DNA from: an uncultured Clostridia bacterium
GTDB lineage: Bacteria > Bacillota > Clostridia > TANB77 > CAG-508
Direction: 5' to 3'
Length of the DNA: 64,000 nucleotides
NCBI GenBank assembly: GCA_934129785.1
Contig: CAKOWW010000008.1
Coordinates: 10,150 to 74,149 of the forward strand
The notes below the pieces were generated by a model that worked only from the letters and a program-made list of their open reading frames with translations, was not told the origin of the DNA and ran no database searches. Positions 7,404-15,409 of the stretch are shown piece after piece (position 1 is the stretch's first letter; each line of letters starts with the position of its first letter). Both the position numbers and the translations under genes were made by a program.

Positions 7404-8747
7404 TTATTTTTTTGACAATTTACATATAAAAAAACCATCTGTCTTTTTATTTTGGTATACCTGTAAGAATTGGTCATTTTTTAGGTATTTTTTAAAAAAT
7501 TCTTCTTCAAAATTTTTTATTTTTTCTAACTTAAATTCTTTGTTTTTTTGTAGAAATTTTTCAATTAAATTTTCATTTTCTTCTTTTAATATACTACAAG
7601 TTGAATATACAAGCTCTCCATTTTGTTTTAAATATTTTGAGCAATTTTCTAATATTTTATATTGAATTTCTGAAATTTCTTTGACATCTTCTTTTTTCTT
7701 TTGCCATTTTATATCTGGCTTTCTTTTAAGCACTCCTATTCCCAAACATGGAACATCTAACAAAATCTTATCAAATTTATTTACATATTTTTCTTCAAAT
7801 TTGCTTGCATCTTGTACTTTGGTTTCAATTATATTTACTCCTAATCTTTTTGCATTTTGCTCTACTAATCTTGTTCTATGTTCATGGATATCAAATGCAA
7901 TTATTTGTCCCTCATTTTCCACAAGTTGTGCTATATATGTGGTTTTTCCACCTGGGCTACTACATGCATCTAATATATTTTCTCCTTTTTTAGGATTTAA
8001 TATTAGTGCTGTTAATCCTGCTGCTTCATCTTGAACTGTAAATAAGCCATTTTTAAATGATTCTAATTTTTCTATATTTTTTGCTTTATCTAAAACTAGA
8101 AAATCTTTCAATAATCCATCTGTTGCTTTAATATTTTCATTTTCTAAAATCTGTTTTAATTCTTCTTTATTTGTTTTTAATGTGTTTATTCTTATTGACA
8201 CTTTTGGTCTTATATTAGAAGAAATGCATATTTCCTCTATTTTTTCTAACTCAAGCCTTTCTTCCATCAATTCCTCTATAATCCATAAAGGCATAGAATA
8301 TTGTTTTGATAATCTTTCTTTTTCATCTTTTATATTTTTAAAATCTTCGTAATCTTGTTTTTCAACTTTTCTTAATATTGCATTTGCAAAACCTGAGCTA
8401 CTTCTATGTCCATATCTTTTAGCCAGATTTACACCTTCATTTACTGCTGCTGATTTTGGAATTTTATCTAAAAATACAATTTGATATATTGATAATCTTA
8501 AAATATCTAATATCCATGGTGATATCTTTTTTAGCCTAATTTTAGAATATTTTTTTATAATTTCGTCAATTGTTAATTTCCATGTTATAACTCCATAAAC
8601 AATTTCCGAAATTAGCCCAATATCTTTTGCATTTAATTTTTGAGCATTTTTGCTTATTTCTTCATCTAATGCAATATTTGAATATGCTCCTTCATTATTT
8701 ATTCTATATAAAGTTTTTAAAGCCACTTCTCTTGCTTTATCTATCAT
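7404..8747 (-). CDS. rsmB: 16S rRNA (cytosine-967-C5) methyltransferase RsmB
   Basis: 447 residues, close to the family length. An N-terminal NusB-like RNA-binding domain (1-140, with K-S-A-A-V-N-E-G-V-N-L-A) precedes a SAM methyltransferase domain. The SAM-binding loop is D-A-C-S-S-P-G-G-K-T (about 256-265). The two family cysteines are in L-D-V-P-C-L-G and Y-S-T-C-S. The C-terminal T-D-G-F-F-I-C is the usual end. Stands alone between the pilus operon and the divergent dodecin-spoVA genes. ATG at 8747, with a purine-rich AGGAGAGATGTAGC ahead. Confidence 0.95.
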   Translation of the reverse strand: MIDKAREVALKTLYRINNEGAYSNIALDEEISKNAQKLNAKDIGLISEIVYGVITWKLTIDEIIKKYSKIRLKKISPWILDILRLSIYQIVFLDKIPKSAAVNEGVNLAKRYGHRSSSGFANAILRKVEKQDYEDFKNIKDEKERLSKQYSMPLWIIEELMEERLELEKIEEICISSNIRPKVSIRINTLKTNKEELKQILENENIKATDGLLKDFLVLDKAKNIEKLESFKNGLFTVQDEAAGLTALILNPKKGENILDACSSPGGKTTYIAQLVENEGQIIAFDIHEHRTRLVEQNAKRLGVNIIETKVQDASKFEEKYVNKFDKILLDVPCLGIGVLKRKPDIKWQKKKEDVKEISEIQYKILENCSKYLKQNGELVYSTCSILKEENENLIEKFLQKNKEFKLEKIKNFEEEFFKKYLKNDQFLQVYQNKKTDGFFICKLSKK

Positions 8748-8886
8748 TGCTACATCTCTCCTATCTTTTTTGCTTTTTTATTATATAATTTTTTTATTTT
8801 ATTTTCTACTATTTTAGTATATTTTTCTAAATTAAGGCAAAGCTATTATTATTAATTTTTAAATATGTTCAAATTGGAGGTATATT

Positions 8887-9105
8887 ATGGATATTAAAAA
8901 ACATTTATTTATAACTGGAAATTCAAATATTTCTTGGAAAGATGCTATTGTAAAGGCAATTGCAGAAACTTCTAAAAATATTGATTATTTATCAGATGTG
9001 AAAATTTTAGAACAAAGAGCCACTATTGATGGCGATAGAATTTCCGAATATTTTGTCGACTTAGATATAAGTTTCGTTATTGATTTAAATAGAAAAAATA
9101 GTTAG
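8887..9105 (+). CDS. Dodecin family flavin-binding protein
   Basis: 72 residues, the typical dodecin size. The pattern S-W-K-D-A-I-V-K-A-I-A-E-T-S-K-N-I (17-33) followed by a beta strand with K-I-L-E-Q-R-A-T-I-D and a final strand S-E-Y-F-V-D-L-D-I-S-F matches the dodecin fold (beta, helix, two strands). Dodecins form hollow dodecamers that store or quench flavins. The usual flavin-stacking Trp lies near W-V/E-V-K-E in family members; here the equivalent is in K-I-L-E, so ligand binding is uncertain. GGAGG stands 8 bases before the ATG. The gene is 30 bases upstream of spoVAC, so it probably belongs to the same transcript. Confidence 0.8.
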   Translation: MDIKKHLFITGNSNISWKDAIVKAIAETSKNIDYLSDVKILEQRATIDGDRISEYFVDLDISFVIDLNRKNS

Positions 9106-9135
9106 AATTTAATTTTTATACAAGGAGGTTTTTTA

Positions 9136-9603
9136 ATGAGTAATCCATTAGAAAGTAAACAATCTTACCAAGAATATGTAAATAAAAAATCACCTAATTC
9201 ACCAATTGTAAAAAATTGTTTTAATGCATTCTGGGTTGGTGGATTTATTTGCAGTATTGGTCAAATTATATTTAATATTTGCAAAGAAAGAGGTTTTAGT
9301 ACAGACACTTGCGGAACTATTGTTTCAATTTTGTTAATTGGTATTTCGGCTTTTCTAACTGGTCTTAATCTATTTAATAAAATTGGAAAATTTGCTGGTG
9401 CTGGGTCTTTAATACCAATTACAGGTTTTGCTAATTCTATAGTTTCTCCTGCAATGGAATATAAATCTGAAGGATATATTATGGGAGTTGGAGGAAAAAT
9501 GTTTACAGTTGCAGGTCCCGTACTTGTTTTCGGTATTTCTGCTTCAATTTTAGTTGGAATTATATTTTTAATTTTCAATACTCAAAATATTACTTTAGTT
9601 TAA
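9136..9603 (+). CDS. spoVAC: Stage V sporulation protein AC
   Basis: 155-residue membrane protein of the SpoVA channel that moves dipicolinic acid into the developing spore. The sequence shows four hydrophobic segments and the family signature F-A-G-A-G-S-L-I-P-I-T-G-F-A-N-S-I (about 92-108), shared with SpoVAE. Gly-rich loops follow. AAGGAGG lies 6-7 bases upstream of the ATG. First of three linked spoVA genes (AC-AD-AE), the minimal set seen in Clostridia, which lack AA, AB and AF. Confidence 0.95.
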   Translation: MSNPLESKQSYQEYVNKKSPNSPIVKNCFNAFWVGGFICSIGQIIFNICKERGFSTDTCGTIVSILLIGISAFLTGLNLFNKIGKFAGAGSLIPITGFANSIVSPAMEYKSEGYIMGVGGKMFTVAGPVLVFGISASILVGIIFLIFNTQNITLV

Positions 9604-9630
9604 AAATTTATTAAAATAGGAGATGATTTT

Positions 9631-10632
9631 TTGGAGAAAATAGGAAAACAAACTATAAAATTTGATAATCCACCAACCATTTTAGAATGTGCGAGTATTG
9701 TTGGACCTAAAGAAGCACAAGGACCTTTGGCTAAATATTTTGACCAAACTTTAGAAGATGAATTTTGGGGAGAAAAAACTTGGGAAAAAGCTGAAAGCAA
9801 AATAATAAAAGAAACTGTAAATACTGTTATTACTAAATCCGGTATTTCTGCAAATGAAATTGATTGTATGTTTGCAGGAGATTTGCTTAATCAATGCATT
9901 TCTTCTAGCTTTGGTCTAAGAGATGTTGGCATTCCCTTCTTTGGTGTATTTGGAGCTTGTTCTACATTTGTAGAATCTATGTGTCTTGGTGCAATAGCAA
10001 TTGAAAGTTTTGCAAAAAATGTGCTTTGCGCTACATCTAGTCACTTTTGTAGTGCTGAAAAACAATTTAGGTTTCCATTAGAATTAGGAAATCAACGACC
10101 ACCTACTAGTCAATGGACTGTTACAGGTAGTGGTGCTACTATTCTTACAAAAGATGGCACTGGACCTTATATAACACATATTACTCCTGGTAAAATAGTA
10201 GATATGGGCATAAAAGACGCTAATAACATGGGATCTGCTATGGCCCCGGCATTTTGCAATACTCTTATAACTCATTTTTTAGATACTGGTAGAAGTCCTA
10301 ATTATTATGATGTGATTTTAAGTGGGGATTTAGGACATATTGGAAAAGACCTTGCAATTGATATTGCTAAATCTCAAGGATATAATATTAAATCTAATTA
10401 TAATGACTGTGGAGTTTTAATATTTGACAAAAATACTCAAGATACACATTCTGGTGGTAGTGGTTGTGCCTGTTGTGGTACAGTTTTTTCTGGCTACTTT
10501 TTTAAGCAATTAAAAGCACGAAAAATAAAAAAAGTTTTATTAATTGCCACAGGTGCTTTAATGAATTCCACAAGTTCTCAACAAGGTGAAAGTATTCCTG
10601 GAATTGCCCACGCAATTAGCATAGAACTTTAA
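9631..10632 (+). CDS. spoVAD: Stage V sporulation protein AD
   Basis: 333 residues, standard length. Thiolase-like fold protein that binds dipicolinic acid and works with SpoVAC. Seen here: G-A-C-S-T-F-V-E-S-M (about 109-118), the family counterpart of the thiolase nucleophile region, and the C-terminal I-A-T-G-A-L-M-N-S-T. The start is TTG at 9631: AGGAG at 9618-9622 is well spaced for it, and the nearby ATG at 9623 is in another frame. 27 bases separate it from spoVAC. Confidence 0.95.
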   Translation: MEKIGKQTIKFDNPPTILECASIVGPKEAQGPLAKYFDQTLEDEFWGEKTWEKAESKIIKETVNTVITKSGISANEIDCMFAGDLLNQCISSSFGLRDVGIPFFGVFGACSTFVESMCLGAIAIESFAKNVLCATSSHFCSAEKQFRFPLELGNQRPPTSQWTVTGSGATILTKDGTGPYITHITPGKIVDMGIKDANNMGSAMAPAFCNTLITHFLDTGRSPNYYDVILSGDLGHIGKDLAIDIAKSQGYNIKSNYNDCGVLIFDKNTQDTHSGGSGCACCGTVFSGYFFKQLKARKIKKVLLIATGALMNSTSSQQGESIPGIAHAISIEL

Positions 10633-10738
10633 TTAAAGATATTATTTATAATTCAAATTGTATTTTATATACTTTTAAAGGTTTATAGGTATCCTTGTAA
10701 AAACCTAAATATACTATTTTAACTAAGGTGATTTTTTT

Positions 10739-11132
10739 ATGGATATTAACTGGTCACAAGTCTTTGACTGGAACATTCTTATTAGATGTTTTATAACAGG
10801 TGGTGTTATTTGCATTATTGGTCAGATTTTAATAGACAAAACCAAATTAACTCCTGCAAGAATTTTAGTAGCATTTGTTACAACTGGAGCTATTCTTCGG
10901 CGGTTTAGGAATTTACAAATATCTAGTTGATTTTGCAGGTTGCGGAGCTACTGTTCCTCTTACTGGTTTTGGTTATAACCTCGCAAAAGGTGCTATAGAG
11001 AGTGTTAAAGAATCTGGTCTTGTTGGAGCTTTCACAGGAGGTGTAAAAGCTTCTGCTGGTGGAATTTCAGCTGCTGTATTTTTTGGATATTTAGCTTCTT
11101 TAATTTCTAAACCTAAAATGAAGAAACAATAA
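10739..11132 (+). CDS. spoVAE: Stage V sporulation protein AE, interrupted by a +1 frameshift at CGG
   Basis: Small SpoVA channel subunit. Residues 1-53 are in one frame (10739-10897). The frame then runs into CGG CGG at 10898-10903 and stops at 10928. Skipping the C at 10898 gives G-G-L-G-I-Y-K-Y-L-V-D-F-A-G-C-G-A-T-V-P and the rest of a normal SpoVAE to 11132, 130 residues in all. Both halves are clearly SpoVAE, in the right order, and otherwise undamaged. AAGGTG precedes the ATG. Could be a pseudogene, a sequence error, or a decoded frameshift; the same CGG arrangement in uvrC and the flippase favours the last. Confidence 0.85.
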
Positions 11133-11135
11133 AGT

Positions 11136-11190
11136 AAAAAGCCTAAAAATGAGATGAATATTTTAATTCACTTCATTTTTAAGCTTTTAT
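11136..11190. terminator. Bidirectional terminator between spoVAE and rplT
   Basis: AAAAATGA (11145-11152) pairs with TCATTTTT (11173-11180), extended inside by TGAAT/ATTCA and outside by AAAAGC/GCTTTT. A- and T-runs on both flanks suit convergent transcription. Confidence 0.8.
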
Positions 11191-11207
11191 TATTTATTAC
11201 ATATTTC

Positions 11208-11558
11208 CTATGCTTTTTTTGATATTTCAGCGATTTCTGCAAATGCTTTTGCATCATTTACTGCTAAGTCTGCTAACATTTTTCTGTTTATTGTAACATT
11301 AGCTTTTTTTAGTCCAGCAATCATTTTACTGTAAGTTGTTCCATTCATTCTTGCAGCTGCATTGATTCTTGCTATCCATAATTTTCTGAAATTACTTTTT
11401 TTATCTTTTCTTCCTACATAAGCATATGATAAAGATTTCATAACTGCTTGGTTTGCATTTCTAAATCTATAGCTTTTTGCTCCGTAGTAACCTTTAGCTT
11501 GTTTTAATATTTTTTTATGTCTTGCTCTTGTTGTTCTTGCTGTTTTTACTCTTGCCAT
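11208..11558 (-). CDS. rplT: 50S ribosomal protein L20
   Basis: 116 residues, full length. Basic N-terminus with R-V-K-T-A-R-T-T-R-A-R-H-K-K and the signature R-N-A-N-Q-A-V-M-K-S-L-S-Y-A-Y. L20 binds 23S rRNA early in assembly and, in Firmicutes, represses the infC operon by binding its leader. Third gene of infC-rpmI-rplT; GGTGA precedes the start. Confidence 0.98.
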   Translation of the reverse strand: MARVKTARTTRARHKKILKQAKGYYGAKSYRFRNANQAVMKSLSYAYVGRKDKKSNFRKLWIARINAAARMNGTTYSKMIAGLKKANVTINRKMLADLAVNDAKAFAEIAEISKKA

Positions 11559-11591
11559 TTATTTTCACCTTCCCTATTTTTATTCTTATTC

Positions 11592-11795
11592 TTAGTTACC
11601 ATATGGTAATAATTTTTTAATTGTGTTTTCACAAGTTTTATCAGCATATCCGTTTTGGATTTTTCCTGATTTTTTTTGTCTTTTTGTTTTATTTGCTAAT
11701 AAGTGTCTTCTGTTTGATTTTGTTCTTTTTACTTTACCTGTAGCTGTTAATGAATATCTTTTTTTAGCAGCTTTATTTGTTTTTAATTTTGGCAT
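11592..11795 (-). CDS. rpmI: 50S ribosomal protein L35
   Basis: 67 residues, typical. M-P-K-L-K-T-N-K-A-A-K-K-R-Y and the rRNA-binding stretch R-R-H-L-L-A-N-K-T-K-R-Q-K match L35. It lies between infC and rplT with gaps of 44 and 33 bases, the conserved order. The C-terminus after N-T-I-K-K-L-L-P-Y is short but complete. Confidence 0.97.
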   Translation of the reverse strand: MPKLKTNKAAKKRYSLTATGKVKRTKSNRRHLLANKTKRQKKSGKIQNGYADKTCENTIKKLLPYGN

Positions 11796-11839
11796 AACAT
11801 ATACTCCTTTCGCTTTTATTGCTTTATATTTTTAGCAGA

Positions 11840-12355
11840 TTATTTTTCTGCTTTTTTAGCTAAAATTGTAAACATATTTCTACCTTCTAATTTAGGTTTC
11901 TTTTCAACAGTTGCTACATCTTCTAAATTCTCAATAAATTTATCTAGTACCGCTTCTCCTGCTTTTGCATTGTTTACTTCTCTTCCCCTAAATCTAACAG
12001 TAATTTTTACTTTGTTTCCTGCAATTAAAAATTTTCTTGCATTTTTTGATTTAAAATCAAAGTCATGTTCTTCAATGTTTGGAGTAACTCTTAGTTCTTT
12101 CACTTCTAATGTTTTTTGTTTTTTCTTAGCTTCTTTTTCTTTTTTAGCTTGCTCGAATTTGTATTTTCCATAGTTCATTATTTTACAAACTACTGGATTT
12201 GCATTTGGCGCAACTAAAACTAAATCTAAGTTTTTTTCTTCTGCTTTTTCTAAAGCATCGTTTAGTGATAAAACTCCTAGTTTTTCTCCTGTTTCTCCGA
12301 TTAGTTGAACTTCTTTAGCTCTGATTTGTCTGTTAATTGGTAATTCTTGTTTTAT
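11840..12355 (-). CDS. infC: Translation initiation factor IF-3, probable AUA start
   Basis: 171 residues. The N-domain begins I-K-Q-E-L-P-I-N-R-Q-I-R-A-K-E-V and contains L-V-L-V-A-P-N-A-N-P-V-V-C-K-I-M-N-Y-G-K. A basic linker and C-domain with V-R-F-R-G-R-E follow. There is no ATG where the family starts. GGAGG (12368-12364) is 8 bases before an in-frame ATA (12355-12353), and no other plausible codon has correct spacing; the upstream frame only continues through the leader terminator. Non-AUG starts of infC are known to allow IF-3 to repress its own synthesis. The exact start is inferred. Confidence 0.92.
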   Translation of the reverse strand: MKQELPINRQIRAKEVQLIGETGEKLGVLSLNDALEKAEEKNLDLVLVAPNANPVVCKIMNYGKYKFEQAKKEKEAKKKQKTLEVKELRVTPNIEEHDFDFKSKNARKFLIAGNKVKITVRFRGREVNNAKAGEAVLDKFIENLEDVATVEKKPKLEGRNMFTILAKKAEK

Positions 12356-12503
12356 AAAAAACACCTCCAATAATAAAAAAATTTGACTTTTGTTACAAGT
12401 CAAATTCAAAAATAAATTTAGCATTTACAGCTTATATCTATTTAATTTCTAACCTTTTTCTTTATTTAGATAAGGTGAGAAGTTTTGACTTCTTCTTGTA
12501 ACG
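12356..12503 (-). ncRNA. infC-operon leader (L20-leader type, attenuator)
   Basis: The transcript from the promoter at 12510-12539 has a leader of about 150 nt. It contains a small hairpin AGAAGT-CAAA-ACTTCT, a structured middle, and a complete intrinsic terminator (12375-12406) immediately before the infC Shine-Dalgarno. This matches the design of Firmicute L20 leaders, in which L20 binding promotes early termination. Assignment is by position and design, not by covariance search. Confidence 0.7.
12375..12406 (-). terminator. Intrinsic terminator inside the infC leader
   Basis: On the minus strand AATTTGACTT (12406-12397), loop GTAACAA, AAGTCAAATT (12389-12380), then a run of T to 12375. 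A perfect 10-bp stem directly ahead of the ribosome-binding site of infC, so it must be conditional. Confidence 0.85.
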
Positions 12504-12509
12504 AGTATT

Positions 12510-12539
12510 ATTATACTATAGTTTTTCACAGTTTGTCAA
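12510..12539 (-). promoter_or_regulatory. Sigma-A promoter of infC-rpmI-rplT
   Basis: Consensus TTGACA (12539-12534) and consensus TATAAT (12515-12510) with an 18-base spacer, in the right orientation about 150 bases before infC. Confidence 0.85.
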
Positions 12540-12682
12540 GCCTTTTTCAGTTTTTTATATGCTGATTTTACTATTTCATATCTAGTTTTTATAATTTCTT
12601 TATAAAAATCTTTTCTAATGTCACTTATATAGCTGATATTTTATATAAAATTTTTATTATAATTCTAATCAAATGAGATTAT

Positions 12683-12704
12683 AAAAAGGAGTCATCGACT
12701 CCTT
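12683..12704 (-). terminator. Terminator of the DHH / NMNAT operon
   Basis: AAGGAGTC (12704-12697), loop GAT, GACTCCTT (12693-12686), then TTTTT, 13 bases after the DHH gene. The region from here to the infC promoter, 12540-12682, shows no other clear feature. Confidence 0.75.
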
Positions 12705-12716
12705 CTTAGCGTATTA

Positions 12717-13616
12717 CTATAAAAATATTTCTTCTATTTTTGGCATAATATCTTTTCCTCTAGACAAAATACCTTTATGCTCTGTTATAGTTACATTTTC
12801 TAATGTTATCCTATATTCTATTGTTTTGTTAGTTTTCATTTCAAATATGATAAAAACTTTCATTCTAGCATTAGATATTTTAATACTATCCTTTAAATAG
12901 CTTATCCAACTATTTATAGTATTTTCATCTGGCATTCCATATACTTGTACATATGCAGATTCAACTTCTATTCCTGCGTAGTTATAATGTTTCTTTCCAT
13001 TTTCAACAATATCTTTTATCTCCATATTTTTAATTGGAGTTAACCAAAAACAATATTTTAGTAACTTTTCATAGTCTAAGGAATATTCAAGAGCTATTTT
13101 TTTAGCTTCTTTCACCTCTTCTTGGATTGTTTTTGTACTTCTAAAAGCTATTGTGTCAACCATCATTGCAACTATTACCATTTTAGCATCTTCTTTAGTT
13201 AATTGGTAACCTTCTTGTTTCATAGTCTCATAAATTAAATAAGCACTTGCACAAGAGTTTCTTCTATATTGATATTCATAATTAAGTTTTTTGGTAGTAG
13301 GATGATGATCTATACACCCCACTGTTTTTCCTAAATGAATTGTTTCAAAATGGTCTTCTAAAAACAAGTATCTATCTTCGTTTTCTGAAATTTTTTCCCA
13401 TTTTTTTATATCAATATTAAAAAGTTCTTTTACAATTTTGTATGTTTCATTTTCCTTAATTTTTTCTAAAATAACAAATTCATTGTCAATTTTTAAAAAA
13501 TCTAAAAGTTTTGATAATAAAACACCTGATAAAAATGCATCAACATCAATGTTATCATGCCCTAAAATTGTAATTTTTTGTTTTGGAAGACTATTCTTTA
13601 TTCTCGGAATTTGCAT
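12717..13616 (-). CDS. DHH-family phosphoesterase
   Basis: 299 residues. N-terminal I-L-G-H-D-N-I-D-V-D-A-F-L-S-G is the first metal-binding motif and G-C-I-D-H-H-P (about 100-106) is the DHH motif; a later M-M-V-D-T-I-A-F motif matches the third aspartate. The architecture is that of DHH hydrolases related to manganese-dependent pyrophosphatase and nano-RNase, but it is a different protein from the true ppaC at 51154. Start chosen at 13616: AAGGAG lies 5 bases upstream, and it follows the stop of the NMNAT/Nudix gene by 1 base. Substrate unknown; co-transcription with a nucleotide enzyme suggests a nucleotide or pyrophosphate substrate. Confidence 0.8.
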   Translation of the reverse strand: MQIPRIKNSLPKQKITILGHDNIDVDAFLSGVLLSKLLDFLKIDNEFVILEKIKENETYKIVKELFNIDIKKWEKISENEDRYLFLEDHFETIHLGKTVGCIDHHPTTKKLNYEYQYRRNSCASAYLIYETMKQEGYQLTKEDAKMVIVAMMVDTIAFRSTKTIQEEVKEAKKIALEYSLDYEKLLKYCFWLTPIKNMEIKDIVENGKKHYNYAGIEVESAYVQVYGMPDENTINSWISYLKDSIKISNARMKVFIIFEMKTNKTIEYRITLENVTITEHKGILSRGKDIMPKIEEIFL

Positions 13617-13617
13617 G

Positions 13618-15309
13618 TTATTTCTCCTTAGCTTCAATCAACTCTAGTGCTTTTTCAATAGCATTTTGTGTTCCTGTTACTTTGTAGTATTTGGCATTGT
13701 TTTGTTGCAAATACGCTTCTAACTTTTCGCCAAATTTTTTGCTTTCCTTTTCACTTTCAATTCTTCCGTTTTCATCGTATTCTACCTCTTGGTCTCTTTC
13801 AATGAAAATTGTAATTTGTTCTGTTTTTTCTCTTAAATACCATGCTAATCTTTCAACAACTTTACTTTCTTGTGATGCATGAAGTGCTGATATTTCAATT
13901 CCCGCATCTGTTACAATATAATCTACTTGACCTACTAAATCATAAATCTTTTTATATTGTTCTGCAATAATATAAGATTGATTCGGTATATATTTTTCTA
14001 ATAGATTATTGTATGTTAAATCTTTAGCAAATTCTTGAACATATTCTGCATTTTTAGCTTTTTTCTTTAATTCATAAGATAGTCCAAGTGCAGCTGTACT
14101 TTTTCCAGCTCCAGGTGCTCCAATAAATGAAATGACAATTGAATTTTTATTTTCAGCTTTTGCTTCATTTGAACTTGAAATTTGTCTTATCAAATCAGGA
14201 TATGCCTCAAACATAGTAAGTGCTTTTTTCAACATATCTTTGTGTTGATATGCCAGTGGTTCTGAAAATGCTGTAGAAATGTCATAAAAAGCTACATTTT
14301 CTAAATCATTTCCTGCTTTTAAATATTCTTCATATTTAAAAATTTCATCTTCAATAAAAATTCCAAAACATTGAGAAGAGCCTCCTCTTGTTCCTGCAAA
14401 TTTTTCATCTTCTGAGCTATATAATCCAATATAACGCATTTGTTCCAAATTTGTATTCGGAACATTTCCTAATTTAATGATAGCAGGTTCTAATGAGTTA
14501 TCAAGCATTTGTACTTCTAATCCCGCACATTCCTTTAATCCTCTAATTGCTGCTTTAATCGGTGATTCAAAATCTTTTTGCTTTATTGCCGTTCCCATTA
14601 AAGAAAAATATCCTGGAAAGTCAACTTTTTTGTCTGAACGCTTTCCTAGCAAGACATAAACTTTTCCATCCAATGTGTTTCTTATAAGAAATACAACATC
14701 AACGGTTTGTCTACCTGGTACAAACTTAATTCCTTTGTTTCTACTACAAGCAATGATTTCTTTAAATGTGTTGTGGAAAATTAGTTGTTTCGTTTCATTT
14801 GGAATCATTGTTTCAAGCTTTTTGTAGTTACCTTCAAGAATAAGTTTTCTTATTTCTGTTGCGTGATAACTTACATCGCTTTGAAGTTCTGGATTAATTA
14901 TTTCAAATCCCAAATCCTCATCTTTGCCTTCTAAAACATTCAAAATATCTTCTTTATTTCCTGTACAAAAATGTGTAATTTTGTGTTTTTTGAATGCTTT
15001 TAGAATGTTGTCCATCCATTCTTCAAATGTTTCTGTGTCTGGGACATGAATAATTTCATATTTCTCTTCTGGAATTTTTTCAGCCTTAAATATCGCTTCC
15101 AACATTTTTTCTCTTTCCACCGCTGGTATGCAATATCTTTGCATTCCATTTTCGTAGCAAGACCCAATCATAACTAATAATTTTTCTACTTGCTCATCTT
15201 TAGCAAACCGTATTAGAAACTTCTTGTGTCCTTCATGAATAGGCATCCAACGCCCAATTGCTGCAACTCTTTTTTTAGTAATACTTTTTTGATTTATTCC
15301 ATTTGTCAT
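13618..15309 (-). CDS. NMN adenylyltransferase - Nudix - P-loop kinase, NadR-like three-domain protein
   Basis: 563 residues. Domain 1 (about 13-165): nucleotidyltransferase with G-R-W-M-P-I-H-E-G-H (19-28) and S-Y-H-A-T-E-I-R (147-154), NAD-synthesis type. Domain 2 (about 195-345): Nudix-like, but the catalytic box G239 to L264 is degenerate (R-G-L-K-E-C-A-G-L instead of R-E-x-x-E-E-x-G-x). Domain 3 (390-563): P-loop G-A-P-G-A-G-K-S-T (397-405), as in NadR nicotinamide riboside kinase. NadR normally has only domains 1 and 3. Codon 34 is CGG (15210-15208), the only in-frame CGG I found that is not at a frameshift. The gene looks less AT-rich than its neighbours, suggesting acquisition. AAAGGAAA precedes the ATG. 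Confidence 0.82.
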   Translation of the reverse strand: MTNGINQKSITKKRVAAIGRWMPIHEGHKKFLIRFAKDEQVEKLLVMIGSCYENGMQRYCIPAVEREKMLEAIFKAEKIPEEKYEIIHVPDTETFEEWMDNILKAFKKHKITHFCTGNKEDILNVLEGKDEDLGFEIINPELQSDVSYHATEIRKLILEGNYKKLETMIPNETKQLIFHNTFKEIIACSRNKGIKFVPGRQTVDVVFLIRNTLDGKVYVLLGKRSDKKVDFPGYFSLMGTAIKQKDFESPIKAAIRGLKECAGLEVQMLDNSLEPAIIKLGNVPNTNLEQMRYIGLYSSEDEKFAGTRGGSSQCFGIFIEDEIFKYEEYLKAGNDLENVAFYDISTAFSEPLAYQHKDMLKKALTMFEAYPDLIRQISSSNEAKAENKNSIVISFIGAPGAGKSTAALGLSYELKKKAKNAEYVQEFAKDLTYNNLLEKYIPNQSYIIAEQYKKIYDLVGQVDYIVTDAGIEISALHASQESKVVERLAWYLREKTEQITIFIERDQEVEYDENGRIESEKESKKFGEKLEAYLQQNNAKYYKVTGTQNAIEKALELIEAKEK

Positions 15310-15409
15310 AATATCAATTTCCTTTCTGCATTTTTATGTTGCCTAAACATTATACTCTATTATCCCATTTTTTTCAATACTTAGAGCTTAATTAAGGCAT
15401 TTCCATATT

